A DNA stretch of 36,768 bases from an uncultured Bacteroidia bacterium (GTDB lineage: Bacteria > Bacteroidota > Bacteroidia > Bacteroidales > F082). Each line of letters opens with the position of its first letter. Positions within the stretch are counted from its first letter, which is position 1. Below the pieces are notes generated by a model. The model saw only the letters and a list, made by a program, of their open reading frames with translations. It was not told where the DNA came from and searched no databases. This document shows positions 1 through 5,966 of the stretch, one piece after another. The DNA lies in NCBI GenBank assembly GCA_902791165.1, contig CADAVB010000057.1:1-36768 (forward strand). The letters run 5' to 3'. The position numbers and the translations under genes are program-made.

Positions 1-1
1 C

Positions 2-358
2 CAGACCTTCACCTTCATCACCTTCACGCGACTGTTCTTCCGCAGCGGCTCCAACCTCGACCCCGCCGAAGCCAACGAAACCGCTTGGAACACCGCCAAA
101 AACATGGTAAACCAAATGGGCAGCCGCTGGCGTCTCGACCAAATCCCCGACATCGTCAGTCACTACAGCAACGTATTCATTCTCATAGTGATAGGACTGA
201 TAATCCATTGGCTTCCAGAGAAATTCAAGCGGCGCTACCGCCTTTGGTTTGCCAAGATGCCCTTGCCGCTGATGGTCTTGGTTTGCATCCTCATCGTGTT
301 TGTGATTTACCAATTCATCACGGCGGATTTGCAGTCGTTTATTTATTTCCAATTTTGA
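2..358 (+). CDS. MBOAT family O-acyltransferase, C-terminal part
   Basis: The open frame runs in from the left edge with no start in the window and stops with TGA at 356-358. The visible 118 residues begin QTFTFITFTRLFFRSGSNLD, then give an amphipathic stretch and at least two membrane segments (around NVFILIVIGLIIHWL and MPLPLMVLVCILIVFVIYQF), ending in DLQSFIYFQF. I recognise this as the C-terminus of the membrane-bound O-acyltransferases of Bacteroidetes (AlgI/DltB-like). These inner-membrane enzymes transfer acyl groups, usually acetyl or alanyl, to exported polysaccharides or wall polymers. The catalytic His lies upstream and cannot be seen, so the substrate is open. An ATG at 104 is internal, since the residues encoded before it also fit the family. 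Confidence 0.85.
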   Translation, partial: QTFTFITFTRLFFRSGSNLDPAEANETAWNTAKNMVNQMGSRWRLDQIPDIVSHYSNVFILIVIGLIIHWLPEKFKRRYRLWFAKMPLPLMVLVCILIVFVIYQFITADLQSFIYFQF

Positions 359-414
359 TACTGGCAATCAACAACTTAAGCAGTAAACCAGCGGGGTCGC
401 GTTTTTTTAACAAC

Positions 415-505
415 TTACCGCCGAGTATTTTTCAATAATACTCGGCGGTAACTCATTTTTTTAACCACTTACCGCCGAGTATTTTTTCGGAATATATGGC
501 GGTAA
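415..505. repeat. Inverted-repeat cluster upstream of ATPase 1
   Basis: TTACCGCCGAGTATT at 415-429 pairs perfectly with AATACTCGGCGGTAA at 437-451 (7-nt loop). A further TTACCGCCGAGTATT at 469-483 pairs imperfectly with 491-505 (three mismatches). The units alternate in orientation and end about 15 bp before the promoter box at 520. This position would suit an operator for the ATPase gene or a target site of its product; that function is inferred. Confidence 0.85.
437..496. repeat. 60-bp direct repeat, left copy
   Basis: This block matches 1981-2040 at 58 of 60 positions; only two bases of a CTCA/CGCC tetranucleotide differ. It contains two opposed 15-bp palindrome arms and a T7 run. The two copies bracket the ATPase gene and are 1544 bp apart. 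Confidence 0.9.
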
Positions 506-519
506 CTCAAAAAAAGTAT

Positions 520-527
520 TATCTTTG
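520..527 (+). promoter_or_regulatory. Promoter -7 box (TATCTTTG) of ATPase 1
   Basis: TATCTTTG matches the Bacteroidetes TAnnTTTG consensus and lies 26 nt before the ATG at 554. No clear -33 element is seen. Confidence 0.6.
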
Positions 528-553
528 CGGCGTGAATCTTAACAAAAAACGCC

Positions 554-1972
554 ATGAAAATCATTGGAAGGGAAAAGGAACAGCAACTGCTGAAAGACTG
601 CTGCCATTCGGGGAAGCCTGAATTGGTGGCGGTTTACGGTCGTCGCCGCGTGGGAAAGACCTACCTCGTGAAGCAATTCTTCGAGGAACAGTTTGATTTC
701 TATACCACAGGCATTTACAACGGTTCGTTGGAAGAACAATTGGCCTTCTTCAACAAGCAACTCAACCAGTTTTCCGGCAGCTTTTACCCCATGCCCAAAA
801 ACTGGATGGAAGCCTTCGACCAATTACAGCATTACCTTTCGCATGTGCAAAAGGAAACCGTTGTCGTATTCATCGACGAAATGCCTTGGCTCGACGTGCC
901 GCGTTCCAAGTTCCTCCGCGCCTTCGAGCTGTTTTGGAACAGTTGGGCGTCGAGTCAGGCCAAGTTGAAATTCATCGTGTGCGGGTCAGCCACCACTTGG
1001 ATGACCGACAAACTCTTGGGCGGCAAAGGCGGCCTGCACAACCGCGTGACGCACCGCATTTGGTTGGCTCCGTTTACACTTTCGGAAACAAAACAAATGC
1101 TTGAATACCAAAAAATTAAATGGAATGATAGGCAAATATTGGATTGCTACATGGTGTTTGGCGGCATACCTTATTATATCAGTATGCTGCAAAAAGGGCT
1201 GAGCCAAATCCAGAACGTGGACGAACTGCTTTTCTCGCAAAACGCCCCGTTGAGGTCGGAATATGACTTCATGTTTGGCTCTTTGTATAACGATGCATCG
1301 GCCTACAAGCGGATTGTCGAGTTGCTGGGCCAAAAAGCAAAAGGGATGACGCGAAGGGAAATCATCGAGTTGCTTGGCATGACCGACAACGGCAACCTGA
1401 CCGAAATGCTGAAAAACCTTTGCAATTGTGACATCGTGCGCTGCTATTCCGCATTTGGCAAGAAACAGCGCGACATGCTTTACCAACTGACCGACCTTTT
1501 CACTTTGTTTTATTTGCGTTTCGTCAAAAATTACAACGGCCGCGACGAGCAGCATTGGGCCAATATGATGGACTCTTCCAACGTGACGGCTTGGAAAGGC
1601 TATGCTTTTGAACAAGTTTGTTTCTTGCATCTCAACCAGATAAAAAAAGCATTGGGTATCAACGGGATACAAAGCGATATCTGCTCATGGACTTACCGAA
1701 ACAAGGAAGATAAAGTCGGGGCACAAATCGACATGATCATTGACCGTAAGGACCAGACTATCAACCTTTGCGAGATGAAGTATTCTGCCACGGCATACTC
1801 CATCAAGAAAGATTACGACCAATGGCTGCTCGACCGACGCGAACTGTTCCGCGAACACACCCAAACCAAAAAAGCCCTGCACCTCACCATGATAACCACA
1901 CTTGGCCTAAAGGGGAATCCCTATTCAGGCGACATCAACAGCGAAGTGACTTTGGCAGATTTAATGCGATGA
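554..1972 (+). CDS. AAA ATPase with C-terminal DUF234 nuclease-like domain
   Basis: The 472-residue protein has no signal peptide. The N-terminal part (about 1-215) is an archaeal-type AAA ATPase: Walker A GRRRVGKT near residue 30, Walker B VVVFIDEMPWLD near 113-124. A winged-helix-like middle follows. The C-terminal 120 residues resemble DUF234, which has a PD-(D/E)XK nuclease-like core; the candidate catalytic residues are the D of GAQIDMII and the E and K of LCEMKY. Proteins of this kind are multi-copy in Bacteroidetes and their role is not established; archaeal relatives are proviral or mobile. The ATG at 554 sits behind a good promoter box. Inverted repeats and a 60-bp direct repeat bracket the gene, suggesting a mobile or self-regulating cassette inserted ahead of the nitrilase operon (inference). 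Family assignment is firm; function is unknown. Confidence 0.9.
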   Translation: MKIIGREKEQQLLKDCCHSGKPELVAVYGRRRVGKTYLVKQFFEEQFDFYTTGIYNGSLEEQLAFFNKQLNQFSGSFYPMPKNWMEAFDQLQHYLSHVQKETVVVFIDEMPWLDVPRSKFLRAFELFWNSWASSQAKLKFIVCGSATTWMTDKLLGGKGGLHNRVTHRIWLAPFTLSETKQMLEYQKIKWNDRQILDCYMVFGGIPYYISMLQKGLSQIQNVDELLFSQNAPLRSEYDFMFGSLYNDASAYKRIVELLGQKAKGMTRREIIELLGMTDNGNLTEMLKNLCNCDIVRCYSAFGKKQRDMLYQLTDLFTLFYLRFVKNYNGRDEQHWANMMDSSNVTAWKGYAFEQVCFLHLNQIKKALGINGIQSDICSWTYRNKEDKVGAQIDMIIDRKDQTINLCEMKYSATAYSIKKDYDQWLLDRRELFREHTQTKKALHLTMITTLGLKGNPYSGDINSEVTLADLMR

Positions 1973-1980
1973 TGAACGAT

Positions 1981-2040
1981 AATACTCGGCGGTAACGCCT
2001 TTTTTTAACCACTTACCGCCGAGTATTTTTTCGGAATATA
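1981..2040. repeat. 60-bp direct repeat, right copy
   Basis: Second copy of 437-496 (58/60 identical), starting 9 bp after the ATPase stop codon and ending 6 bp before the nitrilase ATG. It carries AATACTCGGCGGTAA at 1981-1995 and its reverse complement at 2013-2027. The nitrilase therefore has almost the same upstream sequence as the ATPase but no TAnnTTTG box, so it may depend on read-through. Confidence 0.9.
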
Positions 2041-2046
2041 GCAACC

Positions 2047-2841
2047 ATGAACAACCTCAACATAGCCTACATCCAGGCCGACCTCAAATGGGAGGACAAG
2101 GCTGTCAATTTGCAGCATTTCAGCGAATTATTAGAACAAGTACAGCCCGAAACCGACCTGATTCTCCTGCCCGAAACCTTCACCACGGCCTTCCCCGTCG
2201 ATCCGAAAATCTTCGCCGAAACCGAAGACGGCCCGACAATGCAATGGCTTAAAAACCAAGCCAAAGCGAAAAGCGCTGTCATTTGCACCACCTTCCCTTT
2301 GGAGAAGGACGGGCATTACTACAATAGTCTCGTCTGGATGCGCCCCGACGGGAGTTACGAACTCTATTTCAAACGCCACACCTTCACGATGGGCGGCGAA
2401 GACAAATTGGTGGAACGCGGTGAAAAACAATTGGTTGTGGAGCTTAACGGCTGGAAAATCAAGCCGATGGTGTGCTACGACATCCGCTTCCCCGTGTGGG
2501 CGCGAAACCGTTACCAAAACGGGCAATACGAGTACGATTTGGCCTTCTATTTGGCCAATTTCCCCGACTCGCGAATGGTGGTTTGGAACACGCTCCTTGT
2601 TGCCCGCGCCATCGAAAACCAAGCCTATTGGATTGGCGTGAACCGCGTGGGCGAAGATGCCAACGACTTGCACTACAGCGGTGAGTCACAAGTGATTAAC
2701 GCCCGAGGTGAAATCATCTCCAAGGCCAATCCTTACCAAGAAGCCGTGCTGCACTGCACTTTGGACTATGAAAAGCTGCAACGTTTCCGGCAGAAATTCC
2801 CTTTGGGGCCGGATTGGGATGGGTTTGAAATCAAAATGTAA
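2047..2841 (+). CDS. Nitrilase-family amidohydrolase (omega-amidase-like)
   Basis: This 264-residue cytosolic protein is full length for the carbon-nitrogen hydrolase family. The catalytic triad is visible in order: Glu in LLPETF (about residue 43), Lys in LYFKRHTF (about 110) and Cys in MVCYDIRFP (about 143). The closest architecture I recognise is the YafV/NIT2 omega-amidase group, which hydrolyses 2-oxoglutaramate and 2-oxosuccinamate in metabolite repair after glutamine or methionine transamination. The substrate is inferred from the family. The ATG lies only 6 bp after the right copy of the direct repeat. The RhuM-like gene starts 5 bp after the stop, so the two are probably co-transcribed. 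Confidence 0.9.
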   Translation: MNNLNIAYIQADLKWEDKAVNLQHFSELLEQVQPETDLILLPETFTTAFPVDPKIFAETEDGPTMQWLKNQAKAKSAVICTTFPLEKDGHYYNSLVWMRPDGSYELYFKRHTFTMGGEDKLVERGEKQLVVELNGWKIKPMVCYDIRFPVWARNRYQNGQYEYDLAFYLANFPDSRMVVWNTLLVARAIENQAYWIGVNRVGEDANDLHYSGESQVINARGEIISKANPYQEAVLHCTLDYEKLQRFRQKFPLGPDWDGFEIKM

Positions 2842-2846
2842 TTGAC

Positions 2847-3686
2847 ATGCAGCAAACCGGCGAAATCATATTATACCAACCTAATGAGAACGTGCAACTT
2901 GAAGTGCGTTTGGAGGAAGAAACTGTTTGGCTCACTCAGGCGCAGATGGCGGAATTGTTTCAAAAAGACATTTCCGTCATTTCAAGACATATAAGAAATG
3001 TATTCGCGGAAGGTGAACTGGAGGAGAAAAGCAATTTGCATTTTTTGCAAATTCCTTTTTCTGATAGACCAGTGAAACTCTATAATCTTGACGTCATCAT
3101 ATCAGTAGGCTATCGCGTCAAATCGCAACGCGGCACACAATTCCGCCAATGGGCCAACAAAGTCCTAAAAGACTATCTGCTAAAAGGTTATGCATTAAAC
3201 CAACGTTTGCTCAAAATCGAGAACCAATTGGAAAACCAACAAGTATTATTGGCTGAGCATTCCGAAAAAATAGACTTTTTTGTCCGCACCTCGCTCCCGC
3301 CAGTTGAAGGCATCTTTTTTGAAGGTCAAGTGTTCGATGCTCATGTTTTTGTCAGCGATTTGATTCGCAGTGCGAAGAAACGTATCGTTCTCATTGACAA
3401 TTATATAGATGATACGGTTCTGAAACTTCTTGACAAGCGTTCTTCTGGTGTAAAAGCCACAATTTATACCCGTCAAATAACTCCAACCTTGCAAAACGAC
3501 ATTAACCTTCACAATACGCAATACGAACCCATTGATGTTCAAGTTTTTGCCGATTCCCACGATCGTTTCCTGATGATTGACGAAACCGTTTATCACATTG
3601 GAGCCTCGTTGAAGGATTTGGGAAAGAAATGGTTCGCTTTCAGCAAGATGGAAATCACTTCGAGCCAACTCCTATCAAAAATGTAA
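2847..3686 (+). CDS. RhuM-family protein with PLD-like C-terminus
   Basis: The 279-residue protein opens with a DNA-binding-like module: LEEETVWLTQAQMAELFQKD, then ISRHIRNVF, VKLYNLDVIISVGYRV and FRQWANKVLKDYL, the hallmarks of the virulence RhuM/ORF6N type found on phages and islands. A short coiled-coil-like stretch (about 110-140) leads to a C-terminal domain resembling phospholipase D-like proteins: IVLIDNYIDDTVLKLL, then HDRFLMIDETVYHIGASLKDLGKK. The usual HxK motif reads HDR here, so phosphodiesterase activity is uncertain. RhuM proteins are associated with pathogenicity islands and defence or mobile regions; their biochemical role is not established. The gene is wedged between nitrilase and tadA with 5 and 4 bp spacing, so it is expressed with housekeeping genes although it looks like accessory material. 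Confidence 0.85.
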   Translation: MQQTGEIILYQPNENVQLEVRLEEETVWLTQAQMAELFQKDISVISRHIRNVFAEGELEEKSNLHFLQIPFSDRPVKLYNLDVIISVGYRVKSQRGTQFRQWANKVLKDYLLKGYALNQRLLKIENQLENQQVLLAEHSEKIDFFVRTSLPPVEGIFFEGQVFDAHVFVSDLIRSAKKRIVLIDNYIDDTVLKLLDKRSSGVKATIYTRQITPTLQNDINLHNTQYEPIDVQVFADSHDRFLMIDETVYHIGASLKDLGKKWFAFSKMEITSSQLLSKM

Positions 3687-3690
3687 AACC

Positions 3691-4134
3691 ATGACTTTTA
3701 GCGTTTTCTCCGACGAATATTATATGAAACAGGCTTATCAAGAGGCGCAACAAGCTCTTGAAGCCGACGAAATCCCGATTGGTGCCGTGGTGGTGTGCAA
3801 CAACAAGATCATCGCGCGGGCGCACAACCAAACCGAAACCCTCAACGATGTAACCGCCCACGCCGAGATGCTCGCCATCACCGCTGCGGCCAACGCCTTG
3901 GGCGCCAAATACTTGGACGAATGCACGCTTTACGTCACCTTGGAGCCATGCCCCATGTGCGCCGGAGCCTTGTGCCACGCCCACATCGGCAAGGTGGTTT
4001 GGGCCACCGACGACCCGAAAAACGGCTTCTCGCGCTTCGGCCCGATGCTCCATCCCAAGACGAAAACCGAAACGGGCGTGATGCGCGACGAGTGCCTCGC
4101 TCTGCTGACCGATTTCTTCAAGCAAAAACGCTAA
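3691..4134 (+). CDS. tadA: tRNA-specific adenosine deaminase
   Basis: This is a 147-residue cytidine/deoxycytidylate deaminase-fold enzyme of normal TadA length. The zinc and catalytic motifs are intact: HAE (TAHAEMLAI, about residue 57) and PCPMCAGAL (about 87-95), with the TadA-like tail CLALLTDFFK. TadA converts adenosine 34 of tRNA-Arg to inosine for wobble decoding. The start at 3691 follows the RhuM-like stop by 4 bp; an in-frame ATG at 3724 (MKQAYQEA) also fits many TadA N-termini, so the first 11 residues are uncertain. A related nucleoside deaminase, such as guanine deaminase, is less likely given the motif context. Confidence 0.9.
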   Translation: MTFSVFSDEYYMKQAYQEAQQALEADEIPIGAVVVCNNKIIARAHNQTETLNDVTAHAEMLAITAAANALGAKYLDECTLYVTLEPCPMCAGALCHAHIGKVVWATDDPKNGFSRFGPMLHPKTKTETGVMRDECLALLTDFFKQKR

Positions 4135-4225
4135 CCTAGTTTCCGAATCCTCGCCATTCCTCTCCATTTGCACGAAAATTATTCGAAGCCAATGGCTTTA
4201 GATGCCCAAATTGGTGAGGTTTTAA

Positions 4226-5560
4226 TCACAACAATCCCGCCATATAAACTGGCACGAGCATGGTTGCCCCGTCTTTGCGGAGGTCTTTGGTGTAAACAAG
4301 ATAGCGGTTCCCGACCCGAGAGGAGAACTTTTTGCAGAACTCGTCAAGCGAGGCGTGGGAGTTATAGTTTCCTGATTTGATTTCCAACGGACAAATCTTT
4401 GCCCCTCGCGACAGAAGAAAATCCACCTCGTAGTTGTGCTTTTCGTCTTTAGGCCATGTGTAGTAATAGAGTTCGTTTCCGGCACCGCGAAGCATCTGGG
4501 CCACAAGATTCTCATAAACATACCCGAGATTGGCGGGCAAACGGTCGGCAAGAAGCTTGTCGTACAAAACGTTTTCCGTGAAACTCTTGTCCCAAAAAGC
4601 CAGCGTGACCATCAGCCCCGTGTCACCCACAAACAACTTGAAGCGGCTCTTGTCCTCGCTTAAGGGCAGTCCCACTTGAGGGTCGGTGGCGTGATACGCG
4701 AAATTGACCGTTTTGCTTTCTTCCAGCGCAATCAGATAATCCTCTATCTTGTCTGCCTTGACACCTTTTATGACCGATGTCGGATAAAACCGCGACACGC
4801 CGCGAGCAAGCATGGATGGAATGGCTGTAAAAAGCTTGCCAATCTTGCCGGTTTTGTCAATCTTGCGGAAATCGTCAATGTAGAGTTTGATAATCTTCCG
4901 CTTTACGGAATCGACTGCCCGCAGGTTCTTTGTGTTCAGGTATTCGCTTACCGCCTGCGGCATACCACCCACGAGCATATACAGCCTGAGGTCGCGCATA
5001 TATTGGCGGTTCATGTCGTCTCCTAAAGAGATTTGCCTTTCAAACATCTGCTTCAGCAAGGGGATGGTGGCCGTGTCGTCCATCGCCCATCGAAACTCTT
5101 CATAGTCCATCGGATACATATCTATCCTGTCTTCCTCGCTGGGGATGGTAATGCCGTCGATGTTCTGGTGTATGCTGATGAGCGAACCAGTTTCCATGTA
5201 ATCATATCTGCCGTCTTGTACCAAATACTTGATGGCTTGCCGCGCCTTGGGGCACTGTTGAACTTCGTCAAAGATGATGACGGACTCGCGCGGATACAAA
5301 GTCGTGCGATAGGCGCTTTGCAGATAGAGGAAGATGTAGTCCAAATCCATCAAGTCATCAAACAGGCTCCTTACTTTTTGCGATGCTTTGTTGAAATCAA
5401 TGAGGATATACGATTTGTATTCTTGTATGGCGAATTGTTCAACGATGGTGGATTTGCCAATGCGTCGTGCGCCTTCAATCAAAAGCGCACTCTTGCCTTG
5501 GTTTTGCGTTTTCCAATCCAGCATCTGCTGATAGATTTTCCGCTTAAAAACATGTTCCAT
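4226..5560 (-). CDS. AAA ATPase, DUF4143 type, with nuclease-like C-terminus
   Basis: The protein is 444 residues from the ATG at 5560. The frame stays open to 5641, but a TAnnTTTG promoter box at 5593-5586 lies inside that extension, so MEHVFKRKIYQQML is the better N-terminus. The N-terminal ATPase shows Walker A IEGARRIGKST and Walker B VIIFDEVQQCPKAR. The middle (about 195-300) is a winged-helix-like region with LYMLVGGMPQAV. The C-terminal DUF4143 domain has a PD-(D/E)XK-like core: YEVDFLL and CPLEIKSG. Such ATPases are abundant and multi-copy in Bacteroidetes, and their role is undefined. The gene points away from the promoter-side repeats at 5631-5726 and converges on tadA. It is a second ATPase/nuclease-like gene with its own repeats, unrelated in sequence to those of the first. 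Confidence 0.88.
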   Translation of the reverse strand: MEHVFKRKIYQQMLDWKTQNQGKSALLIEGARRIGKSTIVEQFAIQEYKSYILIDFNKASQKVRSLFDDLMDLDYIFLYLQSAYRTTLYPRESVIIFDEVQQCPKARQAIKYLVQDGRYDYMETGSLISIHQNIDGITIPSEEDRIDMYPMDYEEFRWAMDDTATIPLLKQMFERQISLGDDMNRQYMRDLRLYMLVGGMPQAVSEYLNTKNLRAVDSVKRKIIKLYIDDFRKIDKTGKIGKLFTAIPSMLARGVSRFYPTSVIKGVKADKIEDYLIALEESKTVNFAYHATDPQVGLPLSEDKSRFKLFVGDTGLMVTLAFWDKSFTENVLYDKLLADRLPANLGYVYENLVAQMLRGAGNELYYYTWPKDEKHNYEVDFLLSRGAKICPLEIKSGNYNSHASLDEFCKKFSSRVGNRYLVYTKDLRKDGATMLVPVYMAGLL

Positions 5561-5585
5561 ATTTTTTTTAATTTGAAAATCGCTG

Positions 5586-5593
5586 CAAAGATA
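5586..5593 (-). promoter_or_regulatory. Promoter -7 box (TATCTTTG) of ATPase 2
   Basis: On the minus strand TATCTTTG matches TAnnTTTG, 25 nt before the ATG at 5560. It decides the start, because the longer frame would begin upstream of the promoter. Confidence 0.6.
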
Positions 5594-5630
5594 CTGATAA
5601 TCTTTAGAATACATGATATTTTTTGAGAAA

Positions 5631-5726
5631 AATACTATCAATCCCCGAAATTTGTTTCTTCAAAATACTATCAATCCCCGAAATTTATTTCGCTAAAATG
5701 CTATCGTTCCCGCAAATTTCAATAAG
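5631..5726. repeat. Three 33-bp tandem repeats upstream of ATPase 2
   Basis: Units at 5631-5663 and 5664-5696 share 29 of 33 bases, with core ATCAATCCCCGAAATTT. A degenerate third copy follows (about 5697-5726, core ATCGTTCCCGCAAATTTC). The units are contiguous with no spacers, so this is not a CRISPR array. They start about 38 bp upstream of the ATPase -7 box, a fitting place for regulator binding. The rest of the gene-free stretch 5561-5966 holds C9 and A8 homopolymers (5800-5816), a palindrome (5855-5872) and the adhesin promoter. Confidence 0.85.
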
Positions 5727-5854
5727 ACAGAGGACGGAAGACAAAGTCCTAAGTCCCCAGTCTAACAAAGAAATTCCCTCACACCTTATTAATTAATAGC
5801 CCCCCCCCAAAAAAAACCGAAAAAAATGCATTTTTTTTCAAAAAAAGATGAAAA

Positions 5855-5872
5855 ATAGGTAGAATTACCTAT
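5855..5872. promoter_or_regulatory. Operator-like palindrome ahead of the adhesin promoter
   Basis: ATAGGTA-GAAT-TACCTAT is a perfect 7-bp inverted repeat, overlapped by the palindrome CCTATAGG (5868-5875). It ends 21 bp before the TAnnTTTG box of the adhesin gene, the usual place for a transcription activator. No regulator is identified. Confidence 0.45.
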
Positions 5873-5893
5873 AGGCATAAGAAAAAATTGCTA

Positions 5894-5901
5894 TATTTTT
5901 G
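5894..5901 (+). promoter_or_regulatory. Promoter -7 box (TATTTTTG) of the T9SS adhesin
   Basis: TATTTTTG fits TAnnTTTG and lies 65 nt before the ATG. The transcribed leader then contains AACTAATTCATTT (5928-5940), also present in the leader of the next gene (10406-10418). Confidence 0.6.
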
Positions 5902-5966
5902 CCCCGTGAACTTAAACTTTAAACTTTAACTAATTCATTTTATGTTTCATTAAAAACTCTAGAACT

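Noticed and set aside
437-2040. Insertion sequence bounded by the 60-bp repeats
   Set aside because: The repeats are direct rather than terminal inverted, and the enclosed protein is an AAA ATPase, not a transposase. Reported as a cassette instead.
5631-5726. CRISPR array
   Set aside because: The 33-bp units are contiguous with no spacers, and no cas genes are present.
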